Assembly: GCF_015751765.1 (NCBI RefSeq)
Contig: NZ_JADOTX010000001.1
Location: 806,001 to 870,000 of the forward strand
DNA: 64,000 nucleotides
Direction: 5' to 3'
Origin: Micromonospora ureilytica
GTDB taxonomy: Bacteria > Actinomycetota > Actinomycetes > Mycobacteriales > Micromonosporaceae
Positions 24,041 through 37,100 of this stretch are shown here, one piece after another. The translations under genes and the position numbers were made by a program. Position 1 is the first letter of the stretch. Each line of letters begins with the position of its first letter. Under the pieces are notes generated by a model. It searched no databases and had not been told where the DNA came from. It worked only from the letters and a program-made list of their open reading frames with translations.

Positions 24041-25138
24041 TCATCGCGCTGCCCGGCCGGTCATTGCGGATGCGCAGTCAATCGCGTCCAGCATCCGCGG
24101 CCGAAACCTCGCGTGTTCGGCCGGGCCCATTCCCGCGACGTAGGCCTCGACGCTCGCCAGTGCCACCAGTGCGGCCGCCGGTTGCGCCCTTTGAAGATCA
24201 TCGAGGCACGCTTGGAGTGGATAGTCCAGGCCGGTGAGAATGACCAGTTCCGAGTGGTAGCGGCGGAGCAGTTCGTCCTGCCAGGCGCGACGGCACCAGG
24301 GATCCAGCGAAGACCACAGCAGCAGGGCGACGTCCGACAGGGGATTGCCCCACATGGCGTACTGCCAGTCGATCAGGTGGGCGGTGACTCCATCCGGGGC
24401 TTCAGCATGCTGCTGAAAGATCACGTTGGCCGCCCAGGCGTCACCATGGCACAGGGCGGCCAGGCGACTGCCCCGATGCGAATCCCGCAGCAGGCCCGCG
24501 ACGTCCAGGTAGAGATCCGGTCGTACGTCCATCCCCGGCCAACATCGCGTCAGAGTGCCGGGCAGATCCGCCAGGCCCAGCTGGACGGCCGCGACGAGAT
24601 CCGGCGACTCGGCCGTGTACAGCCACGGGTACGGCACCTCGAGCCGGCCCGGTCCGGTGCGCATCGAGCCAGCGTGTAGCCTCGCGAGGCAGCGCACCGC
24701 GGCGAGGGCCTGCGCGTGGTCTAGGCCCGCCGCCATGACCGCTGCCGGGTCACCGGGGGTGCCGAGATCCTCCAGTGCCACAGTTCCGCCGCCGGCCGCG
24801 TCGATGACCGACCAGTAGCAGTCCGGCGCGACCTTCGGCGCCCCGAAGCCCCGCTGATCCAGATATCGGTAGAGCTCGGCCTCTCGCTCGATCGACTGGG
24901 CTGTGGCGGCGAGGCTGCCCCAGGCGGTCGCGGTGTCCGGCGGTCCCTTGAGGATGAAGGAGCGGTCGCCGCAGCGAATTCGGTCCACGCTGCCCATGAC
25001 CCCGCCGGTCAGGGAGATCGACTGAATGGTGATCGGCTCGTCACCGTTGAGCACCCAACCGAGGTTGCCACGGATCCAACCATGGTCGATGACAGCGTTA
25101 CCGGCGGTCGCTGTCTCTGCCTGGTCGGCTGGAGTCAT
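24041..25138 (-). CDS. Small-molecule phosphotransferase (aminoglycoside/ecdysteroid kinase-like)
   Basis: The product is about 365 residues. I chose ATG 25138 because it overlaps the NRPS stop as TGATG, a sign of translational coupling. The fold is the aminoglycoside-phosphotransferase type: N-lobe RSFILKGPP with the ATP lysine, catalytic LCHGDAWAANVIF (HGDxxxxN), and the metal Asp in HLIDWQYAMWGNP. The sequence is closest in feel to EcKinase/CHK-type kinases. Coupled to the assembly line, it could phosphorylate a hydroxyl of the product, either as self-protection or as a tailoring step. The KR in the assembly line predicts at least one such hydroxyl. Confidence 0.85.
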   Translation of the reverse strand: MTPADQAETATAGNAVIDHGWIRGNLGWVLNGDEPITIQSISLTGGVMGSVDRIRCGDRSFILKGPPDTATAWGSLAATAQSIEREAELYRYLDQRGFGAPKVAPDCYWSVIDAAGGGTVALEDLGTPGDPAAVMAAGLDHAQALAAVRCLARLHAGSMRTGPGRLEVPYPWLYTAESPDLVAAVQLGLADLPGTLTRCWPGMDVRPDLYLDVAGLLRDSHRGSRLAALCHGDAWAANVIFQQHAEAPDGVTAHLIDWQYAMWGNPLSDVALLLWSSLDPWCRRAWQDELLRRYHSELVILTGLDYPLQACLDDLQRAQPAAALVALASVEAYVAGMGPAEHARFRPRMLDAIDCASAMTGRAAR

Positions 25139-28100
25139 CAGCCGCTCCACCCGGTCCGGTTCGGCTGCGTCAGCAAACCGGCCTCGCGGAACCGCTCCAC
25201 ATACATCGGGATGAGCTTGCGCAGGTCCGGCGGCGCGTGCTCGGGTGCGCCCGCCGTTGTGTTGCGCACGTCCAGCCGGCTGCGGCGTAGCACCGGGTCG
25301 GACGACTCGATGAACAACGGCAGCAACGGGTACAGGGGGTTGTCATCCTCGTAGCTGATCCGGGCCAGTTCGGCGTCCCAGACGTGCAGCGGAACCATCT
25401 CAAGTTGGTAGCCGGCCTCTCGGACGGCATCGATGAACTCCTCGTACGGGATCGGCTGCGGATGAGTCAGGTGATAGGTCTGCCCGCCGGCCTCCTTCGA
25501 GATCCCGACGATCGTGCGGGACACCAGGTCCACCGGGGCGATGTCCACTATGGCGTCCAGTTCTGGGCAGATACCCAGCTGGATGATGCCGCGTAGGAAG
25601 CGGACGAAGAAGTCACCGGTCTGGCCGCAGCCGCCGGACAGTGCGCCGGTGAGCATCCCGGGCCGATAGATGCTGGCTGTGAGCCCGGCCTGGCGGGCGT
25701 TCACAACCAACTTGTCCGCCACCCACTTCGACTCGGCATAGCCGCCGCCGTAGAGGCTGTCGCAATGCCGGAGGGGTTCGTCCTCGTAGATTCGGGCCTG
25801 GCGGTGGTACCCGTAGGCGTCGAACACCGCGTCGGACGAGATGTAATGGAAGGCCTTGGCCCGTCCCTGGACAGCGAGTCGGAGCAACTCCCGGGTGCCC
25901 TCCACGTTGGCGGCGCGCAGCTTCTCGTACGGCAGCAGGGAGTTCACCTGCGCGCCGTTGTGGTAGATCGCGTCGATCGAATCGGCAAGCCGCTGCCAGA
26001 CCTGGTCGCTGAGGCCGAGCCGCTGGCGGGCGATGTCGCCGACGACGCCGACGATACGGTCGGTCTGAAGGTTATCGAGGCAGTCGTATGTCCGCAGGTT
26101 CGCCAGCACCCGGTCACGGGCGTGCTGCTCGTCGTCCGCTCGGACCAGGCAGTGCAGCGTGGCCTCGGTGTGCCGGAGCAGTTCCGCGGTCAGGTAGGCA
26201 CCGAGGAAACCGGTGGCTCCGGTGAGCAGCACGTGCCGGGCCTCGGTCGCCGGCGCGGAACTCGGGGGGACCAGCACGGGATCTGGGAGCGCGTCGTTGA
26301 TGAGCCGGGACAACCCGGAGCGCGGAGCGGGCACGGGGTCGGCCGGCGGGGCGAAGAAGCCCGCGCCGCGCAACGTGCTAAGGCAAGCCTTCGCCGTATC
26401 GAGGACGAACCGCACGTCGTCAGGCGTGTGCGCGGTCGACAGGAAACAGACCCGAGTCTCCAAGACGTAGATCCCACGCAGCCCCATCAGGTGGAAGAAC
26501 AGGTCGATGGCGAGCGGGAAACGCTGGAGGCTGTACTCGCCTTCGCCAATGAATCGGAACAGCGACGAGAAGTGGACCATCCGCAGCGGGAAGCCCTCGG
26601 CCTGGCAGAAGTCGTTGAACTCCTGCGCCATGCGGGTCACCCGGTCTGCCAGCTCACGCTGCGGCTGCGCTCCAGTGTCGCGCAGGTGGGTGAGCACGGC
26701 CTCGGCCGCCGCCATGGTCAGCGGGTTCTTGTTGAAGGTGCCGCCGAAGAACGTTGTCGGCACGGCCGGACTGGAGTTGTCACCGTACTTCCAGGCGCCG
26801 CCGTCGACGGTGTCCATGAACTCCGCGCGCCCGGCCACCGCGCCGATCGGCATGCCGCCGCCCAGAATTTTCCCGTACGTCACCAGGTCGGCGCGTACCC
26901 CGCACCACGCCTGCGCGCCGCCCGGGCCGACACGGAAACCCGTGATCACCTCGTCGAAGATCAGCGCGGTTCCCGTCGCTTGGGTGATCTCCCGCAGCTC
27001 ACGCAGGAAGCCGGTCGGCTGGAGGTCAGGCCGGCGGCTCTGCACCGGCTCGACGAGCACGGCGGCGAGCTGCGGGCCGAGCGCGCGAATCGCGTCAAGG
27101 CTCTCCGGGGCGCCGTACTCGAGCACCACCACGTCGTTCATGGCGCCGGCGCCGATGCCTCGAGTCATCGGGATCGCGCCGTCGGCACCGGCCGGCAATG
27201 CCAGCGTGCTGTCCGACCACCCGTGGTAGGACCCCTCGAACATGACGAACCGGGTACGCCCCGTGGCGGCCCGGGCGAAGCGCAGCGCGGCCATCACGGC
27301 CTCGGTGCCGGAGTTGCAGAACACCGCGCGGTCGGTGCCGGTCAGCTCGCAGAGCAGACGCGCGACGTGACCTGACTGACCGGTCTGCGGCCCGATGTGA
27401 AGCCCGCGGTCCAGTTGGTCGCGCAGGGCGTTGACGACGAAATCCGGCTGATGGCCGAACAGGTGCACCCCGTAGCCCATCGAGATGTCAACGTACTCTC
27501 GGCCGTCGACGTCCCAGAAGCGCGCCCCGGCCGACCGGTCGACAACGACGGGGTATGCCATCTCTTTGCAGAGCGCCTGCCACGGCGGCATCCGGCAGTT
27601 GGCCAGTACGTCCCGGTCGCCTTCGGCCGCGGCCTTCGAGCGCCCGGTCCGTGCCGAGTAGGCGGCCACCAGGTCGGTCAGAAAGCGTGACTGCCGTTCG
27701 GTAAGCGTGTCGGTCGGCTGCGAGGCGTGCTGCGGGCCGCTCGGGCCGCTGCTGGACCGAGGGCTCTGCGGCGCCTCCGCCACCGTTGCCACGGGTGCCG
27801 GGGGGACTTCCGGCTCGACGGGATACGTAGCCGGGGCCCGGGCAGGCGACGAGGACTCGACCCGTGCCGGCGAAGCCGTGACAGCCCCGGACGCCGGCAG
27901 CCGCTGCGCCACCATCCGGGCCAATTCCACCAGGGAGTCGGCTTCCTCGGTGAGCTCCTGGAAGGAGATCACCACCTGGTGGCGGTCCCGGATGAACTGG
28001 CTGAGCCGCATGAACGTCAACGAGTCCGCGCCCAGATCGCCGATGTTGTCGGTCGCCGACAGATCCCCACCGGGCATGCCGAGCAGGCCGGCGACGTGCT

Positions 28101-31100
28101 CGCGCAGGGCCTCCAGCAGGTCGGGCCGGTCGTCGGGCGCGGTCCGCGGCGCCGGGACGGTGGGAACCGGCTCGCGGACGCTGACCGGCTCGGATCGCAG
28201 GGGTGGCGCCGTCCTTTCGGGACCGAGCCAGAGTCGCATTCGCTTGAACGGGTATGTCGGAAGTGCCGTCCGAGCCGGTGGTTCGCCGTCGTACAGCGCC
28301 GCCCAGTCCACAACCTGGCCCTCGCACCAGGCGCGGGCCAGCCCGGCCAGATCGCGCCGCCGGAGCATGTCATCGATCTCGGCGGGGCCACTGCCGGACG
28401 TTCTCGCCAGCCCTCGGACCACCCCGGGCCCGTCCAGGTGCGTCAGGCACTCGCGCAGCGCCGTGAAGTCGGCGGCGACCACGGCGAGCCGGTGCCGTTG
28501 CGGCTGGCGCCCACTCTGCAAAGTCCAGGCCACCCCGGCGGGGTCGTGGAGCGTCGGCAGCGCATCGGCGAACCGGGACAGCAGGGCGGCCAGGTCGGCA
28601 TCGTCGCGGGCGGAGAAGGGAAACACGAACGGTGCGGAGTACGCAGCCGCCGGCGCCGGCGGCTGCTGGTACGACTCCAGCAAGACGTGAGCGTTCGTGC
28701 CGCTCATCCCGAACGAACTCACCCCGGCGGTCCGCGGCCTTCCGGCCGGCCACGCGGTCGTGTTGCGAGGCACCGCGACCGGCAGGCTCGACCAGTCGAC
28801 GTTGTGATTGAGCTCGGCGCAATGAATCTGCGGGGGAATGACGCCGTGCTGCAGCGCCAGCACAGCCTTGACCACGCCCGCGAGGCCGGACGCCTCCTCC
28901 AGGTGGCCGATGTTGGCCTTGACCGACCCCAGCAGCAGCGGGGAGTCACGCTGCCGGAAGACGTCCCCGAGGGCGTTCACCTCGATCGGATCCCCGAGCT
29001 GGGTGCCGGTGCCATGGGTCTCCAGATAGGTCACGTCGGCCGGGGACATCCCGGCGTCCGCGAGCGCCTTGACGATCAACCGCGCCTGAGCGCCGCCGTT
29101 CGGCACCGTCAGGCCCGCGCTCGGGCCGTCGTGGTTGACCGCACTGCCACGGATTACCGCGTACACCGGGTCACCGTCGGCGACCGCCCGGTCCAACCGC
29201 TTGATGAGCAGCGTCACCACGCCCTCGCCACGGCCGAAGCCGTCGGCCTCGGCGGAGAAGGCCTTGGAAACCCCGTCGGGCGAGAGCGCCGACAGCCGGC
29301 AGAGCTGTACGGTCTCCTCCGGCGCGAGCATCAGCTTGGCTCCGCCGACGATGGCCACGCCGCACTCGTCCTGGCGAATGGCCCGCACTGCGGAGTGCAG
29401 GGCCACCAGCGACGAGGAGCAGGCGGTGGCGGTCACGATGCTCGGGCCGTGTAGGCCGAGCTTGTACGATATTCGACCCGCGGTGAAGCTCAGCGTCGTC
29501 CCGGTCGCCAGGTACGGCTCGTTGCCCAGGTGTCCGTCGGCCTGCCGTAGATAGTCGTTGAGGAACTCGTCGCAGCCCAGATAGACGCCGGTGTCGGTGC
29601 CGCGCAGGGTGGACGGGTCGATGCCGGCGCTCTCCACGACGCTCCAGGCACTTTCCAGCAGCAGGCGATGGCGTGGGTCCATGCTCGCCGCCTCACGCGG
29701 CGAGATACCGAAGAAGGCGGGATCGAAGCAGTCCGCCTCGTCGATCAGCCCCGCCCGGCGCACGTACATCTTGCCGGGGGTCTCAGCCGACTCGTCGTAC
29801 CAGTGGTCGAGCGCCCAGCGTTGGTCCGGAATCTCGCGCACCGCGTCGCGACCCTCGATCAGCAGCTCCCACAAGTCGCCCGGCGAGTCAGCGCCGGGCA
29901 GGCGGCAGGACATGCCGATGATCGCGACGGGGGGATTGGCCGGTACGGGGGCGATCTCCGGCCGCAGTGTCCCGGGGGCAGCGGTGGAGCCCGCCGCCGG
30001 CACCGCCTCGATGTCGGCGGCAAAGTGCCGTTCGCCGAGGTACCGCACGAGCTCGTCCGGCGACGGGCGTTCGAAGATCACCGTAGCGGGCAGCCGGCAG
30101 CCGAGCTTCTCCTGCAGCCGAGCGCGCAGATCCAGCGCTCCGAGGGAGTCGACGCCGAGCTCGACGAAGCCCTGCGTGGCATCGAGTTCGGCTTCCCCGC
30201 CTCCGAGCAGCCGCTGAATCGTGGCCATGACGGTGTGGCGCAGCAGGGCGCGGGCTCGGTCCGGCGGCAATGCCCGTAGCGTCCCGGCGATGGACGAGGC
30301 GCCGGCTTCCGGTGGCGCAGGGAAGTTGTCCGGCGCGAACTCCGCGATCATGGGAGTGGTCCGCTGGGTGGCGGCGTAGCGGGCCCAGTCCATGCTGGCC
30401 ACCGCCGCGTGCGGGACTTCGGCGGCGATCAGCGTCGCCAGCGCCCGTACGGCGGCCTCGGCCGTGATCGGCCGTTCTCCTTCGTCAATCAGCCGGGCGC
30501 GGTGCCGTTCCGATAGCCGTGCGGTCATCCCGGCCTCCGCCCAGCTTCCCCAGCTGACACTCAGCGCCGGCAGGCCGAGGCGCCGTCGGTGTCGCGCGAG
30601 CTCGTCGAGGAACTCGTTGGCCACCGCGTAGCCGGCCTGCCCTCGGTAGCCCAGCAGCGAAGCCAGCGAGGAGGAGAGGACGAAGAAGTCGAGCGTGCGG
30701 TCGCGGGTCAACTCGTGCAGCAGCCACGCCCCATCGACCTTGGGTCGGAGGACGGTGGCGAGCACCTCGTCGCCCTGCCGCAACAGCGGGCCGTCGCGCA
30801 GAGATCCGGCGCAGTGCACAACACCCCGCAGGCCAGCGCCGCAGTCGTCGAGGACGGAGTGCATCCGCGCCGCGTCGGTGACGTCGGCCCGGACGACATC
30901 GACGGCGACGCCGGTGGCTCGCAGAGCGATCCAGACATGACGGTCCCGCTGATCCGGCTCGCCGCGCCGGCTGACCAGAACCAGCCTGGCCGGCCCCGAC
31001 TGTGCCATGGCGAGAGCCAGCCGCAGTCCCAGGCCACCGGTGCCTCCGGTGATCAGGTAGGTCCCGTCGGAGCGAACCGGCAGTGCCCGACCGGCTGGTA

Positions 31101-34100
31101 GGGGGCTGTCGTGCAGGGTCCGCAGGCGTCCGTCCAGTACCAGCCCAGCCTCGATGACCAGCTCATCCGCTTCACCAGGCGCGCCGGCCTCGACCAACGC
31201 GGCCGCCTGCGCCAGGTTGCCCGGATCGTCCGCGCCGAGGATCGTCAAAGCGGTGGACCGCAGTTCCGCGTGCTCGGCGTTCAGAGTGCGCGCCAGGGCA
31301 CCGATGCCGGCATGGCCCAGCGGTGCTTCGGTCCCGGGCTCCGGTGCGACCAGCCACAGCCGCGTGCCCTCGGCCCGGCCGAGGATCGGCTCAAGCACGT
31401 CCCGTACCGCGGTGAGTAGCGCCGCCGGCCCGTCCGGCTCAAGCACGAGGACCACCGTGTCGCACCCCGCCAGCGCGTCCGTCTCCACCACGACCTTGGC
31501 CCGGGCGCGGAGCACGCCGGTGAGCCTGCTGGCCGAGCCGAGCACCGCGACGCGACGCGACGCGGGGGCCGACGCGCTGCCGAGCACGACCGGACTCCAA
31601 GACTTGACCAGCATCTGGACGGTATCCGCCGGACCGGGGTCGTCTCGGGTCTGCGAGGTGGCCACCATCGGCGGGTGCGCCGCAGAACCGGCCGGGCGGG
31701 GATCCAGCCAGTGCCGTCCGCGCTGGAAAGCATAGGTAGGCACCGGCACCCGGCGCCGGGCGAAGGGCGCGTCGAAACCCGTCCAGTCGACGGGGACGCC
31801 AGTTAGGTACAGTCGGCGGTAGGCGGCGATCGCGGCGTCCGCATCCCGCGGGGTCATGCTCGGTAGCCATTGCGAACCTCGGGCCCCGGGCCGCCGCCGG
31901 CCCAAAGCGCTGAGAACAGCCTTGGGGCCGAGCTCCACGAAGATTCGGGTCCCGCCCTGTTCCACCAGGCTCACCGCGTCACTGAAGCGCACCGGGTCGA
32001 CGATGTGTCGGACCCAATACCCGGCGTGGCTCATCTCAACCGCTTCCAGCACGGACCCTGTGACTGTCGAGACGATGTCGATGCTGGGTGCGGCATACCG
32101 GACCGTCTCAGCGACCGCGCGGAACTCGTCGAGGATCGGAGTCATCAGCGGAGAGTGGAAGGCGCGGTCCACGTTGAGCGCTACGACCTCGATCCCGTCC
32201 GCCCGCAGCGTGCGGCACACCTGCTCGAGCGCCTCCCGGGGCCCAGACAAAACGGTGAGGTCGGCAGCGTTGACGGCGGCGATCGCCACACTGCCGCCGG
32301 CCTCGGTCAGATGTCGCCTGACCGTCTCCACACCGGCGCCGATCTGTGCCATCCCGCCGCCCTCGGGCAATGCCTGCATGAGCCTGCCCCGAGCCGCCAC
32401 GAGCCGCGCAGCGTCCTCGAGACTGAACACCCCACCGACACAGGCGGCCACGTACTCACCGATGCTGTGGCCGATCAGGACGTCGGGGGAGACGCCCCAC
32501 GACTGCCAGAGCTGGCTGAGCGCGTACCCGATGGTGAACAATGCCGGCTGGGTCGTCGCAGTCCGGTCGAAGGCGGGATCGTGCTGCTCGCCGTACAGCA
32601 GGCCGGTGAGTGAACGACCCAGCTCTGGGCGGAGCAGCTCGTCGCAGCGGTCGACAGCGGCGCGGAAGACCGGTTGGGTGTCGTAGAGCGATCGGCCCAT
32701 GCCGAGGTAGTGCGAGCCTTGCCCGGCGCAGGCGAACGCGATCCGGGGCCGCTCATCCGAGGGGCAGGACGCGGGTCGGCCGATGTCCGGAGCTTGCAGC
32801 AGCGCGGCGATCTGGGCCCGAGCGTCGGCGATGTCCGCAGCCTGGATGGCGATTCGGTGGTCGAAATGCCGTCGCCCTGTGGCGGCGGAGTAGCAGAAAT
32901 CGGCGAAGTCCGAGGTGTCCCGTCCATCGAGGTGCCGCAGATGGCGTTGCAGGTTGGCGCGCAGCGCCGGCTCGGTCTTCGCCGACACGGGCAGCAGGTG
33001 GCTGCGCCGGTCAATGCCGGTGGTGGGGCGTCCCGGCCTGGGCGGCGCCTCCTCGATCACCACATGACAGTTGGTGCCGCCCATGCCGAACGAGCTGATG
33101 CCGGCCCGGCGGGGATGTCCCTGGGCAGCTGGCCACGCCCTCAGCTCGGTGTTGACGAAGAACGGGCTCTCGGCCAGTCCTGCCAGCGGATTGGGCGAAC
33201 GGAAGTGCAGGCTGGGCGGCAGTTGACCGTGATGCAGGCTGAGCGCCGTCTTGATCAGGCCGAGCACGCCGGCCGCCTCGTCGAGATGCCCGATGTTGGT
33301 CTTGACCGAGCCGATCGCGCAGAACTGCCCATCGCGGGCCCGGCCACGACGGAACGCCTCGGTGAGCCCGGCGATCTCGATCGGATCGCCCAACCGGGTC
33401 CCGGTGCCGTGCGTCTCGACGTACGAAATGGTGTCGGCCGGTACCCCGGCGCGTTCCTGCGCTCGGACGATGACCTCGGTCTGGGCCGCCACGCTCGGCC
33501 CGGAATAGTCCATCTTGCCGGCGCCGTCATTGTTGACCGCGGAGCCCTTGACGACCGCGTAGACACGGTCGCCGTCGGCGAGCGCGGTAGACAGCCGTTT
33601 GAGTACGACCACCCCGAGACCGTTGCCGAAGACGGTACCGTCGGCATCGGCGTCGAAGGCCCGGCAATGGCCGTCGGAGGAAACCATCATGCCCTCGCGC
33701 CACAGGTAGCCGGTGTTCTGCGGCGTGATGATCGAGACGCCCCCCGCGAGAGCCACGTCACAGTCGCCGGCGAGCAGAGCCTGTACTGCCGCATGGACCG
33801 CGACCAACGACGTGGAGCAGGTGGTCTGCACGTTCACACTCGGACCCCGCAGGTCGAGCTTGAACGCGACCCGGGTTGGCAGGTGGTCACTCGCGTTGCC
33901 CTGTTCGATGCGCAGCTCCGTCGCCTCGGCGAAGTGCCGGTGGCTGAGGAACGTTCGATCGCCTAGCTTGGCCGGAAGCACATTGTTGATCAGATAGGTG
34001 TTGAGACTCGCCCCCGCCCACACGCCGACCCGATGGCGGCTGGTGTCCAGGCCGGAGTCCTCGACCGCCTCCCAGGCGCACTCCAGGAACAATCGCTGCT

Positions 34101-37100
34101 GCGGGTCGATCACAGCCGCCTCGGCCGCGCTGTAGCCAAAAAACGCCGCGTCGAACAGGTCCGTGTCAGCGAGCAGGGCGGCTGCCGGCACAAAACGCGG
34201 ATCCTCGGTCTGGTCCGGCTCCAGCCGGTGGATCTGCGCGTCCCGCAACCGGGTGACGGATTCGACCCCGTCGCACAAATGGCGCCAGAACTGATCGACG
34301 TCCGCAGCACCGGGTACCCGGCATGCCATGCCGACGATCGCCACATCCCGGTCGGAGCCAGCGGGCTCCGGGAGGGGCGCTTCTGCGGCCGGCTCGCCGT
34401 CGGTGACGTCCGGCGCCTCACCCAGGAAGCGGGTGAGTTCGGCCACCGTCGGGTATCGAAACAGCGCGTCGATCGGGATGCTGCGCCGCAGGACAGCGCT
34501 GATCTGCTGGTGCGCGAGCACCAGCGAGATGGAGTCGCCGCCTAGCTCGAAAAAGGTCTTGTTGGACGGCACCTCGGACACGTCGAGCAGTTCGGCCCAG
34601 ATGCGCGCGACGATGCCCGTGCTGTCCGCAGCGGCGACCGCCGTGGCGTCCGGCTCTGCGGTGACCGGTTCGGGAAGCCCTCGGACGTCGAGCTTGCCGC
34701 TCGGCGTGAGAGGCAGCGAGTCGAGCAGCACATAGCTGGTGGGCCGCATGTAGTCGGGCAGCCGCCCCGCCAGGTGACTGCGCAATGCATCGATCAGGCC
34801 GACGCGCTCCACAGCATCCTCTGGCGTCACATAGGCCACCAGCCGCGTCTGCCGTCGGTCGTTGACCTTCGTGGTGACGACGCATTCGGAGACCGCATGA
34901 TGCTCCGCCAGGACCGCTTCCACCTCAGTGGGTTCCACCCGGAAACCGCGAATCTTGGTCTGGTTGTCGGCGCGGCCCAAGCACTCGATCGTGCCGTCCG
35001 GCAAGTAGCGGCCGACGTCGCCGAGCCGGTAGAGGCGCGCGCCCTGTACGCCAAACGGGCTGGCGACGAACCGCTCGGCGGTGAGTTCCGGGCGGCGGTG
35101 GTAACGCGCGGCGAGGCAGTCGCCCTCCGCGTACAGCTCACCGACGATGCCGATCGGCACCAACTGCCGAGCCTCGTCCAGAATGAACAGGTTCATGTTG
35201 TTGACGTTGGCGGTGCCGATCGGTGCGATCGCCGGCCAGCGGCTCGGGTCGCCCGACAGCGTGTGCGTCGCTACGTCAATGCACTCGGTGGAGCCGTAGT
35301 GGTTGTGGATCACGCAGCCGGTCCGCGCGGCGAAATCGCGGATCTCGGGGGTGATGCGCAACACCTCCCCTCCGACGATGAGCTCTCGCAGGTGCTCCGG
35401 GACGGCACCAGTCTGCGCGGCCTGCGCAGCCTGTTGCAGCGCCACGAATGGCATGTACCACTTAGCCACCCGTTCCTGGTGCGCGAAGGCGAGCAGCGCC
35501 ATCGGATTGCACCGGGTGTCCTCGTCGACCTGGATCAGGGTGGCGCCCATGCACAGGCCCGCGAGAATCTCGTGGAAGGAGACATCGAAGCTGATGGGCG
35601 AGTACAGCAGCGTGCGCGTGCCGACCTCCGACAGCCAGGCGGCGCGATGCCATGAGACGAGGTTGGCCAGGGCGGAGTGCGCGACCAGAACACCCTTCGG
35701 CAGCCCGGTTGATCCAGAGGTATAGATGCAGTAGGCGATGGTGTCATGGTTAACCTCGGGCAGCGGCCGTCCGGGGCCAGCGTCGGAGTTCGCGTCGGCC
35801 GACACCTTGGTCAGCGGGGCGAAAAGGGCCGCCACCGCCGGCCTGCGTTCCAGCAGTGCGGCATGGTCCGTGACGACCACGCGCACTCCGGCGTCACGCA
35901 GCATGAAGTCCAGCCGGTCCGCCGGGTATGCCGCGTCCAGCGGGACCACGGCGCAGCCCGCTTTCATGATCGCTACGACCGCGACCACCAGCTCGATCGA
36001 CCGGTCCAGGCAGAGGCCCACCCTGTCGTCCCGCCGCGCTCCGGCGTCCAGCAGACGCCAGGCGAGCAGATCCGCCCGCCGGTCCAGCTCGGCATAGCTG
36101 AGGCGCTCACCACGGAACTCAACGGCGGTCGTGTCCGGCGTACGGGCGGCCTGTTCGACGATGAGCTGGTGTACGGCGCACCGGCGGTACGGGGTGCGCC
36201 GGGTATTCCAGCGCTGTCGGACCCGGTCCAGCTCATCCGGGCCGAGATAGGGCACGGTGGCGACCGGCATCTCGGGATGCCGCAGCACTGCCCAAAGCAT
36301 CTGCACAAAGTGGCCCGCGACCTGCGTAATCTGATCCTCCGGGAACAGCGCAGCGCGGTAGCTCCAATCCATCACGGTACCCGAGGTGAGCCGCCGGGCG
36401 GTGACGTGTACGTCATGGCCGACGCTGACCGGCGCCAAGTCGTAGTCGGTGACCGCCAGCATGCCTGCCTCGCCGGCCGACAGCGCCGGGACAAGGTCCA
36501 GTTCACAGTCGAAGAGCAAGGGAAACAGGGCGTACGGCCCGGCGTCGGAAGTCGCCGGAGCATGGCGGAGCAATTGCTGGTACGGATAGTCGCCGTGCTG
36601 ATCGGCCCGGTCCAGCTGGCCTTGGGTTTCCGCCAGCACCTGTTCGAAGGTGGTGCCGGCGGTGATCGCTAACCGAAGCGGCACCACATTTCGGTACGGG
36701 CCCAGGGCCGGCCCCTCACCACCCGGGCGGCCCTGCGAAACGGCTCTGCAGAACGTCGTTTCGTCGCGGGCACCGTATCGGTAGAGCAGAGCGGCGAAGG
36801 CCGCGGTCAGGACCGTCGAGGCGGGGCTGTCGCTGGACCGCGCGGCCTGCTCAAGTAGCTCGACCAGGTCTGGCGGCAGCGGGATCCGCAACGCCCGGTG
36901 CCGAAGGTCGGAATCTGCCGCTCGGGGAACAAACGCGGGCAGTTCGGCCGGCTGTGGTTCACCGGACAGCAACGTCGACCAGTACTCCTCCTGGCGCTGG
37001 AGGGTCCCGGCATCGATCGATCGCTGCCGCATCGCGTGCTCGCGATACTGCCGCGTCGCCACTGCGGTGGCCCCGTCCTGGCCGTCGGATGCGTCCACCC

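Noticed and set aside
25765..27375. Long plus-strand frames opposite the NRPS-PKS (also 27727-29454, 32674-33966)
   Set aside because: All lie inside a confirmed assembly line and have shadow-type composition without any recognisable motif.
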